Shown: positions 1 to 8,561, numbered from the stretch's first letter. The stretch is 64,000 bases of DNA from Millisia brevis NBRC 105863 (GCF_001552615.1 NZ_BCRN01000018.1:1-64000); one strand, 5' to 3'. Program-made: numbers and translations. The notes: generated by a model from the letters alone, not told the origin.

Positions 1-402
1 CTCGGCGCCGCCGCTGCCGCGGGCTCGGCCGGCGCGGGTGGGCCCGCGCAGCGGCGGGATCGTGGAGCGACCGTCAGCGCCGGTGCGGTGTCCCCGTTCG
101 GATCCGCCGGCGCGGCGGCGCCGCTCGGCGCGGCCACGCCGGGCGGGGTGACGGCGATCAGCGGCGCCGAAGCGACCCGCGCACCGGGTGAGGCCGGGGC
201 GATGGCGGCGGCCGGCGGGGCCGGGGCGCAGCTGCGGTCCGGTTCCGGGGCTCCCCTCGGGGCGATGCCGGGCCGCGGCCTCGACGACGAGGACACCGAG
301 CACCAGCCGGTGCGCCGGCCCGGCTACCTCGAACAGTTGCCGGTCGCCGGGTCGGTGGCACCGGCCGTGATCGGAGCGGACCCGGACGCCGGCTATGAGT
401 GA
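1..402 (+). CDS. C-terminal part of an Ala/Gly-rich PPE-like protein (5' end outside window)
   Basis: The left edge cuts this gene; its frame is open from base 1. The first ~95 visible residues are nearly all Ala, Gly and Pro, followed by an acidic DDED stretch and a compact tail with RRPGYLEQLP and a final VIGADP. A disordered stretch ending in such a 'GYL...VIG' tail is typical of PPE-domain proteins encoded beside espG in Gordonia and Nocardia relatives, so a type VII secretion substrate is inferred. The stop overlaps the espG start by eight bases (ATGAGTGA), which implies translational coupling. The diagnostic PPE domain is not in the window, so the class rests on the tail and the neighbour only. 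Confidence 0.6.
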   Translation, partial: LGAAAAAGSAGAGGPAQRRDRGATVSAGAVSPFGSAGAAAPLGAATPGGVTAISGAEATRAPGEAGAMAAAGGAGAQLRSGSGAPLGAMPGRGLDDEDTEHQPVRRPGYLEQLPVAGSVAPAVIGADPDAGYE

Positions 403-1303
403 CGTGCTGGTGCCTCCGTCACGGGACGGCACGCGGCTGGACGGCGAGGAGATCGCGGCGGTCCTCGAGGTCCTGGCGCTCGACCGTCTGCCTCCCGTGC
501 TCGGCCACCGGATCGTCGATGACAACGACGTCGACCACAGCGCCGCGATGCGGCGGGGTCGGGAGAGCCTGCGGTCGCGCGGGTTGATCGACGTCGGCAG
601 CGGCGTGGACTCCGAGCTGCGCGACTGGATGTGGGCCCTGGTCCGGCCGGTCTGGCAGGTGTCGGTGCGGGTGGTGGTCGGCGACGCGATCGTCGACCGA
701 TTCTGCGTCGGCGCCGGAGCCTCCGGTGCGGTTGTGGTCGGCCGTTCCCTGACCGCCGACGAGTCCGGCGTCGAGACGTCGGGGATCGACGCGTTCGGGG
801 CCGGCCACACCGTCGTACCGCCCGACCTCGAGATTCGCCGGGTCGTCGATTCCCCCGGGGACGTGATCGTCGGCATCATCGGCCGGGTGGGTGGCTTCCC
901 GGTCGGCGTGCCCGGCCGTCCCACCGAGATGGTCGCGGACCTGTTGACGAAACGGCGATCGCCCGACCGGACGGCCGCTCTGCTCGAGCGGTGGGAGCTC
1001 GACGAGCGCCGCGCCCGTTCGCTGGCGTCCGCGCTGGCGAGCGAGGACCGCTACATCGAAATCGTCGTCGAACGTCGCCGGCACGAGGTACCGGTGCAGG
1101 CGGCCGCACCGATCGCGGTGATCGACACCCCGCAGGGCCGCATCCTGGTGTTGACGTCGACCGCCGGCGACGGCGCCGCGTGGATGTCGCTGGTGCCGGG
1201 ATCGGCTCGGCGGCTGATCGAGGAGATCGACGGCGCGGTGCGGGCCGCCCGGCAGGCGCCGAACTCCGCCACCTTCGACGGAATACCGCCGGGCCTGCGC
1301 TGA
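395..1303 (+). CDS. espG: ESX secretion-associated protein EspG
   Basis: 302 residues, the usual EspG length. EspG proteins are cytosolic chaperones that bind PPE partners of PE/PPE heterodimers and deliver them to the cognate type VII (ESX) membrane machine. The N-terminus reads LDGEEIAAVLEVLALDRLPPVL, split by family-typical spacing before a long alternating beta/helix body, and there is no signal peptide or membrane helix, as expected. The ATG sits inside the stop region of the preceding PPE-like gene, matching the standard PPE-espG order. The 3' end, including the stop codon, is duplicated just downstream. Which ESX system it serves cannot be told from this edge fragment. Confidence 0.85.
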   Translation: MSDVLVPPSRDGTRLDGEEIAAVLEVLALDRLPPVLGHRIVDDNDVDHSAAMRRGRESLRSRGLIDVGSGVDSELRDWMWALVRPVWQVSVRVVVGDAIVDRFCVGAGASGAVVVGRSLTADESGVETSGIDAFGAGHTVVPPDLEIRRVVDSPGDVIVGIIGRVGGFPVGVPGRPTEMVADLLTKRRSPDRTAALLERWELDERRARSLASALASEDRYIEIVVERRRHEVPVQAAAPIAVIDTPQGRILVLTSTAGDGAAWMSLVPGSARRLIEEIDGAVRAARQAPNSATFDGIPPGLR

Positions 1304-1360
1304 GTCGACCGGGCGGCGCGTTGCCGACCCGGGCCTGCGCTGAGCCGACCGGGCGGCGCG
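1291..1360. repeat. 30-bp direct repeat duplicating the espG 3' end
   Basis: Bases 1291-1320 and 1331-1360 match at 29 of 30 positions (one T/C difference), a 40-bp period. The first copy contains the last espG codons and its TGA; the second lies wholly in the intergenic space. It looks like a short tandem duplication by replication slippage. No dyad symmetry suggesting a terminator was obvious. Confidence 0.85.
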
Positions 1361-1386
1361 CTCCCCGTCCTGGCCCGCGGCGCCCG

Positions 1387-2322
1387 TCAGTGCGCTTCGG
1401 CGGCCTTCTTGCGACGCGGGATCAGATGCATGATGCCGACCAGGATCGAGCCGACGATCAGACCGAGGACCGCGGAGCAGGCGGTGTTGATCAGCCACGC
1501 GAGCGCGCCGCCGACACCGGCCACGCCGTGCACCAACTCCTCGAGGTGATGCACAAACGCGTACAGCGGGTGGAATCCGAGCTCGTCCATGCCGACCAGC
1601 AGGATGTGGCCACCGACCCAGAGCATCGCGATGACGCCGACGACCGACAGCGTGGTCAGCACCTTCGGCATCGCGGCGACCAGCAGGCCGCCGACGCGCT
1701 TGGCGAAGGTGCTCTCGCGCTGCGCCAGGCCCAGTCCGATGTCGTCCATCTTGACGATCAGCGCCACCGCGCCGTAGACCAGCGCGGTGATCGCCACCGC
1801 GACGACGGCCAGGATGATCGCCCGCGACAGCAGGCCCTCACCGGCGACCTCGTTGAGCGCGATCACCATGATCTCGGCGGAGAGGATGAAGTCGGTGCGC
1901 ACCGCGCTGCTGACGATCGAGTCCTCGTCGGCGGGCTTGTCGCTCTGCGCCTTCGCCTCGCCGTGGCCGAGGAAGTGGCCGAGGATCTTCTCGGCGCCCT
2001 CGTAGCAGAGGTAGGCGCCGCCGACCATCAGGATCGGGGTCAACAGCCACGGCACGAACTGGCTCAGCAGCAGCGCCACCGGCAGGATGAAGACCAGCTT
2101 GTTGCGCAGCGACCCGACCGCGATCCGGCGGATGATCGGCAGCTCGCGCGAGGCGGCGAGGCCCTGCACGTAACGGGGCGTCACCGCGGCGTCGTCGACG
2201 ATCACGCCTGCGGCCTTGGCGGAGGCGCGACCCGCCGCCGCGCCGACGTCGTCGATCGACGCGGCCGCAGCCCGCGCGAGGACCGAGACGTCATCGAGTA
2301 GGGCGAACAGACCGCCGCTCAT
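1387..2322 (-). CDS. DUF808 (YedI-type) inner-membrane protein
   Basis: 311 residues starting MSGGLFALLDDVSVLARAA, the family signature N-terminus. At least four hydrophobic blocks follow, around residues 75-110, 155-190, 213-245 and 268-300, ending in a basic tail (PRRKKAAEAH). DUF808 proteins are conserved membrane proteins of unknown function, wide in Proteobacteria and Actinobacteria; E. coli YedI is the best-known member. The gene stands alone on the minus strand between espG (convergent) and the phosphatase gene, with 130 bases of AT-richer upstream DNA carrying an inverted repeat at 2421-2445. Family assignment is firm; function is unknown. Confidence 0.88.
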   Translation of the reverse strand: MSGGLFALLDDVSVLARAAAASIDDVGAAAGRASAKAAGVIVDDAAVTPRYVQGLAASRELPIIRRIAVGSLRNKLVFILPVALLLSQFVPWLLTPILMVGGAYLCYEGAEKILGHFLGHGEAKAQSDKPADEDSIVSSAVRTDFILSAEIMVIALNEVAGEGLLSRAIILAVVAVAITALVYGAVALIVKMDDIGLGLAQRESTFAKRVGGLLVAAMPKVLTTLSVVGVIAMLWVGGHILLVGMDELGFHPLYAFVHHLEELVHGVAGVGGALAWLINTACSAVLGLIVGSILVGIMHLIPRRKKAAEAH

Positions 2323-2420
2323 CGGACACCCCCGGCAGTCGCGGAGACGTCGGTGTGAAGGATGCGCACCCGACCAAGAATAGGCGGCTTCGGCGTCTTT
2401 CGGACATCACGGGCGCAACC

Positions 2421-2445
2421 ATCCGATGATTTATGGGAATCGGAT
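2421..2445. promoter_or_regulatory. Inverted repeat upstream of the DUF808 gene
   Basis: Arms ATCCGAT (2421-2427) and ATCGGAT (2439-2445) are perfect inverted copies separated by 11 bases, in a locally AT-rich stretch 99 bases before the DUF808 start and just past the phosphatase stop. It could be an operator for the DUF808 gene or part of a weak 3' hairpin of the phosphatase transcript. I cannot decide between them. Confidence 0.35.
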
Positions 2446-2452
2446 ATCCCCG

Positions 2453-3166
2453 CTACCCCATAGGGTTTGACGAAATGTCCGATATATCCGAATCGATGGA
2501 GGGTGCATCGGCGGACGGGATGGGGAACGGTGGAATCTCGCGGCCCCAGCGCACGCAGGTCCACCGGCCGTCCGGGCCGAGGACCAACTCCGCGGTCTCG
2601 GTGTTGTCGAGATGCCGCGTGGTCGCGAAACGCCCGTCGACCCCGGCGAGGGTGGCGGCCACCCAGCGGATCGCGGCGCCGTGACTGACCACCCACACGT
2701 CGCCGTCGGCGAGGCGTTCGCGGATCAGATCGACCTCGGGCAGGTAGCGCGTGAGCACGTCGGTCCCGGATTCACCGCCGGGGATCGCCCGATCGGGTCG
2801 GCCGGTGAACCACTGCGCGTAGGTACCGGCGAAGAGTCGGTGCGCGTCCGCGTCGTTGCGATCCTCGAGGTCGCCGGCCTGGACCTCGTGGATGCCCTCG
2901 ACCGTCTCCACCGGGCGGGCGATGACCCCGCCGATCAGGTCGGCGGTCTGTTGGGCCCGCACGGCGATCGACGCCAGCAGCGCGGCCGGAGGGCGACGGC
3001 TGTGGGTGCGGCCGAATGCGACCGCCTGATCGCGCCCGTCGTCGGTCAGGCTCTGGCCGGGCGGTCGGGTGTCGAGTTTTCGGGCGACGTTGGCGTTGCT
3101 CTGCCCGTGCCGAATCAGGATCAGACGCCCGGGAACGGCCGATGTCGGCTCCGGAGTCGTGGTCAT
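2453..3166 (-). CDS. Histidine phosphatase (phosphoglycerate mutase family)
   Basis: 237 residues. The catalytic RHG motif (LILIRHGQSN) places the phospho-accepting His at residue 20, and the second conserved His is in VVSHGAAIRW (about residue 162), so the two-histidine active site is complete. The family includes broad acid phosphatases and mutases; M. tuberculosis Rv3837c holds the same place next to pheA, and the true substrate is unknown. ATG at 3166 overlaps the pheA stop (ATGA), so it is the second gene of a pheA-phosphatase operon. The C-terminal ~20 residues (Ser/Asp/Ile-rich) extend past the catalytic domain and are encoded by AT-richer DNA. Confidence 0.9.
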   Translation of the reverse strand: MTTTPEPTSAVPGRLILIRHGQSNANVARKLDTRPPGQSLTDDGRDQAVAFGRTHSRRPPAALLASIAVRAQQTADLIGGVIARPVETVEGIHEVQAGDLEDRNDADAHRLFAGTYAQWFTGRPDRAIPGGESGTDVLTRYLPEVDLIRERLADGDVWVVSHGAAIRWVAATLAGVDGRFATTRHLDNTETAELVLGPDGRWTCVRWGREIPPFPIPSADAPSIDSDISDISSNPMG

Positions 3167-4095
3167 TCCGGCACACCCGTGCGCATGCGATCGACCCAGG
3201 CGCGCGAGCCGGTCGTTCCGGAGGGCCGCGGCGCGGGACTGCCGCCGGCGGCGGGGCGGCTGCCGAGGAAGCGGATGTGCATCCGTCGATACAACGCCTC
3301 GATCGCCTCGCGGACGAGCGGATCGTCGATATGTCCGCTGCATTCGAGGAAGAAGCGGTACGTACCGCGCAGCGTCTTGGTCGGCCGCGATTCGATGAAG
3401 GTCAGGTCGACGCCGCGGGTGGCGAACTCGGTCAACGCCCCGTGCAGGGCGCCCGGCGCGTTGGTCGGCTCGACCACCACGGTGGTGCGATCGTCGCCGG
3501 TGGCCGCGGGCACCGCGTCCGGCCCGGTGACGTAGACGAATCGGGTGCGCGCGTCGCTGACGTCGGAGATCCCGTCGGCCAGGGTGTGCAGCCCCAGCTG
3601 CCGGCCGGCCAGGGCGGTCGAGACCGCCGCGTCCGCGTGGCCGGCGGCCACGTCGAGTGCGGCGGCGGCGTTGGAGGCCGCGAAGCGGACCTCGGCGTCG
3701 GGGACGAAGCGGGCGAGCCAGTCGCGGACCTGGGCGGTGGCGTGTGGGTAGCCGCAGATCGTGCGGACCTCCGCAGGGTCGATCGGCCGGGCGGTCAGGA
3801 TCGCGAAGGTGATGTCGAGTTCGTTCTCGGCGACGATCTGCAGACGCGAGCCCTGCACCAGGGCGTCGAGCGTGGCCGGGACCGCGCCCTCGATCGAGTT
3901 CTCGAAGGGGACCACGGCGCCGTCGACCGCTCCGGTCCGCACCGCCTCGAGGGTGGCTCCCGGTGCGGCCGCGGATACCCGCTCGACCGGTCCGGTCCGG
4001 CCGCCCGCAGGGGTGCCGAATCCGCCGTCGAGTTCGAACCGTTCGAGGGCCATCTCGGTGAAGGTTCCCGATGGCCCGAAATAGGAGACACGCAC
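3163..4095 (-). CDS. pheA: Prephenate dehydratase
   Basis: 310 residues. Converts prephenate to phenylpyruvate in phenylalanine synthesis. The catalytic domain begins with YFGPSGTF and includes FENSIEGAV and the TRF motif (DARTRFVYVTG, about residue 184) whose Thr is essential in the family. An ACT regulatory domain spans about 203-275 with GALHGAL and the ESRP motif that binds Phe, so feedback inhibition is expected. Start: GTG at 4095 gives the family N-terminus VRVSYFGP, but a GGAGG lies directly against it, too close for normal initiation. Leaderless translation from this GTG, or an upstream GTG, is possible. It is coupled to the downstream phosphatase and divergent from the DUF2470 gene. 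Confidence 0.92.
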   Translation of the reverse strand: MRVSYFGPSGTFTEMALERFELDGGFGTPAGGRTGPVERVSAAAPGATLEAVRTGAVDGAVVPFENSIEGAVPATLDALVQGSRLQIVAENELDITFAILTARPIDPAEVRTICGYPHATAQVRDWLARFVPDAEVRFAASNAAAALDVAAGHADAAVSTALAGRQLGLHTLADGISDVSDARTRFVYVTGPDAVPAATGDDRTTVVVEPTNAPGALHGALTEFATRGVDLTFIESRPTKTLRGTYRFFLECSGHIDDPLVREAIEALYRRMHIRFLGSRPAAGGSPAPRPSGTTGSRAWVDRMRTGVPE

Positions 4096-4147
4096 CCTCC
4101 AAAGGGTACGTGCCGGGCGGGACCGGTTGGTAACACGCACTTGCGAT

Positions 4148-4166
4148 GAAGGTATGGATAACCTAA
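4148..4166. promoter_or_regulatory. IdeR/DtxR-type iron box candidate
   Basis: Against the 19-bp IdeR consensus (TTAGGTTAGGCTAACCTAA, from memory) this site matches 14 of 19 positions, with a complete right half TAACCTAA and a conserved GGT in the left half. It lies 34 bases before the DUF2470 start and overlaps where a -10 element would sit, so iron-loaded regulator binding would repress. In M. tuberculosis the syntenic gene Rv3839 belongs, as I recall, to the IdeR regulon, which supports the call. Confidence 0.65.
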
Positions 4167-4200
4167 CTTGTGAGAGAGAGTTGATGCCGAGGAGGCCCCG

Positions 4201-4965
4201 ATGGTTGCACCCACCTGCACCGGACCCACCGCGGCCGAGGCGGTGCGCAGCTGTCTGCAGCGGCATACCGAGGCGATGCTGGCCGTCGACGGCCAGTGCG
4301 CGCGCGAGGTCGCCGCGCACTTCCTGTTGCCCGCCGAGGCGCCCGACGCCGGGACCTCGATGATCCTGCTGGCCGATACGCGGCGGGATTCCGCGGCGGA
4401 GCGTGCACGACCGGCGGTCCTCGAACTAACCGACGATTGCCCGCTGGAGCTCAACGAGCGAGTGCGCGCCCTGGTCTGGATGCGCGGCCGCGTCGGCGCG
4501 GTTCCCGCCGAGCAGGTGCGTCCGACGCTGGCCCGGCTGGCCGATCTGCGACCCGATCATCGCCTGCTCGACGTGGGCGACGGTCTGGAGTTGCTGCGCC
4601 TCGACCTCGACTCGGTGGTCGTCGCCGACGGCGGTGGTGCCGAAGCGGTCACCCCGGCCGCGCTTGCCGCGGCGGGACCGGACCCCTTCTGGCGCGAGGA
4701 GCCGATCTGGTTGCGGCATCTCGACGCCCATCGCCCGGATCTGTTGGCGCGGATGGCCCGCCGGCTGCCCGCCCGCCCGCGTGGAGCGGCGGTGCGGCCG
4801 TTGAGCATCGACCGGTACGGCATCCGACTGCGCTTCGAAAGCGCCGACGGCGATACCGATATGCGGCTGCCGTTCGATCACCCGGTCGATGATGTGCAGG
4901 GGCTCTCGCGCGCCCTGCGCGTCCTGATCGGGTGCCCCTTTCTGAACGGCCTGCGGGCGAGCTGA
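4201..4965 (+). CDS. DUF2470 domain protein, probable iron/heme-linked
   Basis: 254 residues, no signal peptide. The C-terminal part (about residues 185-250), with DRYGIRLRFESADGD, LPFDHPV and a helix LSRALRVLI, matches the DUF2470 domain, which in other proteins is fused to heme-utilisation and pyridoxamine-oxidase-like modules. The N-terminal half is a split-barrel-like segment with MILLADTRR and LVWMRGRV. ATG 4201 follows GAGGAGG at good spacing. It is the positional counterpart of M. tuberculosis Rv3839, and the iron box upstream suggests expression under iron limitation. The molecular function is unknown; a role in heme or iron handling is inference from domain and regulation. Its stop is four bases from the convergent transporter operon. 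Confidence 0.78.
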   Translation: MVAPTCTGPTAAEAVRSCLQRHTEAMLAVDGQCAREVAAHFLLPAEAPDAGTSMILLADTRRDSAAERARPAVLELTDDCPLELNERVRALVWMRGRVGAVPAEQVRPTLARLADLRPDHRLLDVGDGLELLRLDLDSVVVADGGGAEAVTPAALAAAGPDPFWREEPIWLRHLDAHRPDLLARMARRLPARPRGAAVRPLSIDRYGIRLRFESADGDTDMRLPFDHPVDDVQGLSRALRVLIGCPFLNGLRAS

Positions 4966-4969
4966 CCGG

Positions 4970-5869
4970 CTACGCGCGGACCGGCTCCGGCTCGGGCTCG
5001 ACCACCGCGACCCGGGCGGGGTGTCCCCGCCGCCGCTGTGCCACCGTCCCGACCAGGACCGCCACGAAGATCGCGCCGTAGAAGACCGACATGCCCGCCG
5101 CGGTGGCCGCATCCAGGTAGTAGGCGATCAGGAAGCCCCCCAGAGCGCCGACCGCGGCGATCACCACCGTCCAGGCGACCATCACCGTCAACCGCCGCGA
5201 GATCAGCAGCGCCGTCGCCGGCGGCGCGATCATCAACGCGACCACCAGGATCGCGCCCGCGGCGTTGAACGCCGCCGTCACCGTGATCGACACCAGCAGC
5301 ATCAGCGCCATATTCAACAGGCCGGTGCGAATCCCGCTCACCCGGGCGAACTCCGGGTCGAAGGTCGTCACCTCGAGGCGCCGCCACAGCAGGCCGACGA
5401 AGGCGGCGTTGATCACGAGAACCGCGAGCATCAGATACAGATAGCTCGGCCCGATCGAGACCCCGCCGATGTACCAGCGGTCGAAGGCGATCAGGTTCGG
5501 GTCGCCGACCAGCACCGCGTGGGTGTCGAGGTGCACATCGGCGAAGCGCGCCGAGACCATCAGCACCCCGATACTGAACAGGGCCGGGAAGATCAGGCCC
5601 TGCGGCGCGTCGCCGGCGAGCAGTCCGGTGCGCCCGAGCGCCTCGCTGCCGAGGACCACCAGCAGCCCGGACAGGGCGGCGCCCACCAGCAGCACCGGCG
5701 ATTCGAGGTCGCGGGTCAACCAGAAGCCGACCACGATGCCCGGCAGGATCGCATGGGACACCGCGTCCACCAGCATCGAATTGCGGCGCAGCACCACGAA
5801 GACGCCCGGGATCGCGCAGGCGATCGCGGTGACGATCGACAGGGCGGCCACCCCGGCGGCGAAGCTCAT
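4970..5869 (-). CDS. Metal ABC transporter permease, second subunit (TroD/ZnuB family)
   Basis: 299 residues, about eight hydrophobic segments, beginning MSFAAGVAALSIVTAIACAIPG and running through the ABC-3 family blocks LRRNSMLVDAVSHAILPG (the cytoplasmic coupling region, with its conserved DA.SH) and ALMIAPPATALL. It ends in a polar ~25-residue tail. The start codon overlaps the first permease stop (ATGA). Two different permeases (this and 5866-6810) in one operon is the arrangement of TroCD-type and MntCD-type importers for Mn2+ or Zn2+, where they form a heterodimer. The last gene of the operon, it meets the DUF2470 gene almost end to end. Confidence 0.88.
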   Translation of the reverse strand: MSFAAGVAALSIVTAIACAIPGVFVVLRRNSMLVDAVSHAILPGIVVGFWLTRDLESPVLLVGAALSGLLVVLGSEALGRTGLLAGDAPQGLIFPALFSIGVLMVSARFADVHLDTHAVLVGDPNLIAFDRWYIGGVSIGPSYLYLMLAVLVINAAFVGLLWRRLEVTTFDPEFARVSGIRTGLLNMALMLLVSITVTAAFNAAGAILVVALMIAPPATALLISRRLTVMVAWTVVIAAVGALGGFLIAYYLDAATAAGMSVFYGAIFVAVLVGTVAQRRRGHPARVAVVEPEPEPVRA

Positions 5870-6810
5870 CGCAGGCCCTCCGCGACGGCCGCCTCGGTCT
5901 CCAACCGGCGCAGCAACTCCCGGCGTGCCCGCCGTCGGCGTCGCCAACCGGTGACCACGCTGCGGTCCGGGGCGGCGAGCAACGAGATCACGAAGATGAC
6001 GAACAGCGTCAGCACGATCAGCGGTCCGGTCGCCCAGCCGCCCAGCACGATCGACAGGTACGCGCCGATCCCGCTGCCGACCGCGCCGATCGCCGCCGAG
6101 CAGGCCACCATCGACGGCAGGGTCCGGGTCCACTGCCGCGCCGCCGCGGGCGGGGTGACGACGAAGGCGACCATCAGCACCAGCCCGACCGCCTTCACCC
6201 CGATCACCGTGGCGATGACAATCGTGGTGAACATCGCCAGATCGACACGGCGGCCACTGAATCCGAGCACCCTACTGTGGTCGGGGTCGAAGGTGCGCAG
6301 CGCGAATTCCTTCCAGAACAGCGCGGTCAGCGCCAACGCGATCCCGCCGACCACCAGGCTGGTGATCAGATCGGAGATCGTGATGACCGAGGCGTTGCCG
6401 AACAGGTAGCTCGAGATGCCGCCCTTGCCGGGGTAGTCGCCGTTGGTGATCGTGCGCAGGATCAACATGCCGACGCCGAAGAAGAGGGTCAGCACGATCG
6501 CCATCGCCGCGTCGATGCGGATGATCGACAGCCGGGTGATCGCATTGGCGAAGATCACCGCGAGGGTGCCGACCACGATCGCGCCGACGATCAGCGCCGG
6601 CATGCTGCGCCCGTCGACACCGATCGCGACGCACACCAGGAAGGCGATCAGGGTGCCGGGCAGCGCGGCATGCGAGATCACATCGGAGATCAGGCTCTGT
6701 TTGCGCAGGTAGGCGAAGCTGCCCAGGGCGCCGGACACCAGGCCGATCGTCGCGGTGCCGAGCAGCACCATCCGATAGGTGTGATCGGCGAATATCTCGA
6801 CGGGGCTCAC
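5866..6810 (-). CDS. Metal ABC transporter permease, first subunit (TroC family)
   Basis: 314 residues with about eight transmembrane stretches. The coupling segment YLRKQSLISDVISHAALPG and the motif VAFVVTPPAAARQ are ABC-3 (TroC/MntC/ZnuB) family hallmarks. A long Arg-rich, charged C-terminal tail (RRRRRARRELLRRLE) follows the last helix, on the cytoplasmic side. ATG overlaps the ATPase stop (ATGA), and its own stop overlaps the next permease start, so all four operon genes are chained by four-base overlaps. It imports a divalent metal together with its partner permease, ATPase and binding lipoprotein. Confidence 0.88.
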   Translation of the reverse strand: MSPVEIFADHTYRMVLLGTATIGLVSGALGSFAYLRKQSLISDVISHAALPGTLIAFLVCVAIGVDGRSMPALIVGAIVVGTLAVIFANAITRLSIIRIDAAMAIVLTLFFGVGMLILRTITNGDYPGKGGISSYLFGNASVITISDLITSLVVGGIALALTALFWKEFALRTFDPDHSRVLGFSGRRVDLAMFTTIVIATVIGVKAVGLVLMVAFVVTPPAAARQWTRTLPSMVACSAAIGAVGSGIGAYLSIVLGGWATGPLIVLTLFVIFVISLLAAPDRSVVTGWRRRRRARRELLRRLETEAAVAEGLR

Positions 6811-7553
6811 GAGATGATCTCGGCGAAGGCGTCGTCGGCCTCGCCGACGTTGTAGGCGGCGCGGATGTTCTCGCGGGTGTAGACCTCGTCCGTGGGGCCG
6901 GACGCGATCACCTGTCGGTTGAGCAGGGTGACGTGATCGCAGACCTTCGCGACGCCGGCGAGATCGTGGTGCACCATCAGCAGACTGTGGCCCCGCTGGT
7001 GCAGATCGAGCAGGACCGCGAGGATCGCGTTCTGGCTGCGGGCGTCGATCCCCGCGAACGGCTCGTCCATCACCAGCAGATCCGGTTGCGCCACCAGCAT
7101 TCTCGCGAGAAAGACCCGCTGCTTCTGGCCGCCGGACAGCGCGCCGATCTGCCGATCGGCCAGGTCGGCGATATCGGTGCGGGCCATCGCCTCGCGCGCG
7201 TCGGCCCGCTCCCGCTTGCCGGGGCGCGAGAACCAGCCGAGCCGACCGTAGGTGCCCATCGTGACCACGTCGAGCACCGTCGTCGGGAAATCCCAGTCCA
7301 CCGAGGTGGATTGGGGCATGTAGCCGACGCGGCGACGGACGCGGTCGAGGGGCTGCTCGAAGAAGGTCGCGCCGCCGGTCAGGGTGGGAACCAGGCCGAG
7401 CATCGCCTTGATCAGCGTGGACTTACCGGCGCCGTTGGGGCCGACGATGCCCATGAACGCGCCCTCGGGGACGGTCATGTCGACATTTTCCAGGACCGGA
7501 TCGGCCCGATAGGCGACCGACAGTCCTGCTGCGCGGCATGCGGATTCGCTCAT
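6807..7553 (-). CDS. Metal ABC transporter ATPase
   Basis: 248 residues with all ABC motifs: Walker A GPNGAGKS at residues 38-45, Q-loop near YMPQSTSVDW (about 79), signature LSGGQ at 139-143, Walker B LLVMDEP at 159-165 and the switch His in MVHHDL. YMPQ...DWDFP is characteristic of the manganese/zinc importer subfamily. It energises the two permeases encoded downstream. ATG 7553 overlaps the stop of the binding-protein gene. A complete, unremarkable ATPase of the usual length. Confidence 0.93.
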   Translation of the reverse strand: MSESACRAAGLSVAYRADPVLENVDMTVPEGAFMGIVGPNGAGKSTLIKAMLGLVPTLTGGATFFEQPLDRVRRRVGYMPQSTSVDWDFPTTVLDVVTMGTYGRLGWFSRPGKRERADAREAMARTDIADLADRQIGALSGGQKQRVFLARMLVAQPDLLVMDEPFAGIDARSQNAILAVLLDLHQRGHSLLMVHHDLAGVAKVCDHVTLLNRQVIASGPTDEVYTRENIRAAYNVGEADDAFAEIIS

Positions 7554-8548
7554 CGTGGTCCGTCCTGTGCAATCGGCTCGCCGGCGTCCGGCGATGTTTC
7601 GAGGGTGCCGCCCAGGGCGGCGGTAATCGCCCGGGCATTGTGTTCGAGGACCCCGAGGTAGGTGTCGACGCCGGGGTCGGCCCCGAGGGAGTCGGCGTAC
7701 AGCTCTTCGGGGGCCAGCCGGACATCCCAGCCGCGCGCCTGCACCGCCTCGCGCAGGCTGGTCACCGCCTGCGGGTTGGCCTGATTGTCGGCGAAGATCG
7801 CCGGCAGCCGCCTGTCGGCGATCAGGGAGGCGAGCGAGCTGAGTTGGGCGGGGCTGATCGCCGCGCTGGTCGAGATGAAGTCGGTGGCGTGGACCTCGAA
7901 GTCGTAGGCCGCCGCGAGGTAGCCGAAGGCGTCGTGACCGGTCACCAGGACGCGGGTGTCGGCGGGGATGCTGTCGAACTGGCGGCGCACCGACCGGTCG
8001 ACCGCGTCGATCTGCGCGATATAGGCGTCGGCGCGCGCGTGGTAGGCGTCGGCGCGTTCGGGGGCGATGGTCGACAGGTGGTCGGCGACGATGCCCACCA
8101 CCCGTTCCCATAGCGCCGGGTCGTTCCATATATGCGGATCGTGCAGGGTGGTTCCGCCCGCCGACGAACTCGGCAGGGGTCGCAGCAACTCCTCCGGGAT
8201 CCGGGAGCCGACCGCGACCTGGCGGTCGCCGAGGCTCGACAGCAGGTCGCCCATCTGCGCCTCGAGGTGCAGCCCGTTCCAGATCACCGCGTCGGCGTCC
8301 TCGATCCGTTGGATGTCGCGGGTGCTCGGCTGATAGGTATGCGGGTCGCCGCCCGGCCCGACCATCGTGGTGACCTCGGCGTCGGGGTCGAGCGTGCGCA
8401 CGACGTCGGCGAGGTAGCCGGTCGTCGCGTAGACGTGCAGCCGATCCGGGTCGGTGGAGTTGGCCGAGCAGGCGGTGAGCAGGCAGGCGAGCACCAACAC
8501 GAACCCGACGAGACCTCGGCGGCCGCGACGTGACCCGGCAGTGTTCAC
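7550..8548 (-). CDS. Metal-binding lipoprotein of ABC importer (TroA/ZnuA cluster A-I)
   Basis: 332 residues. Lipoprotein signal with lipobox LTAC (Cys 27), so it is anchored outside the membrane. Metal ligands by family position: His in GGDPHTYQPS, His in DPHIWNDP, His in TGHDAFGYLA and Asp in FADNQANPQ. A three-His one-Asp site is TroA/ZnuA-like, and the long His-rich loop of dedicated ZnuA proteins is missing. Mn2+ or a mixed Mn/Zn specificity is therefore likely but not proved. GTG 8548 follows a GGGGAGGG ribosome-binding site. First gene of the importer operon, with a palindromic operator 14 bases upstream. Confidence 0.88.
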   Translation of the reverse strand: MNTAGSRRGRRGLVGFVLVLACLLTACSANSTDPDRLHVYATTGYLADVVRTLDPDAEVTTMVGPGGDPHTYQPSTRDIQRIEDADAVIWNGLHLEAQMGDLLSSLGDRQVAVGSRIPEELLRPLPSSSAGGTTLHDPHIWNDPALWERVVGIVADHLSTIAPERADAYHARADAYIAQIDAVDRSVRRQFDSIPADTRVLVTGHDAFGYLAAAYDFEVHATDFISTSAAISPAQLSSLASLIADRRLPAIFADNQANPQAVTSLREAVQARGWDVRLAPEELYADSLGADPGVDTYLGVLEHNARAITAALGGTLETSPDAGEPIAQDGPR

Positions 8549-8561
8549 AGACCCTCCCCAA

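Noticed and set aside
2453-4102. Single fused minus-strand protein across phosphatase and pheA
   Set aside because: The frame upstream of 3166 is antisense-like low complexity; pheA is in a different frame and the ATGA overlap marks the true start.
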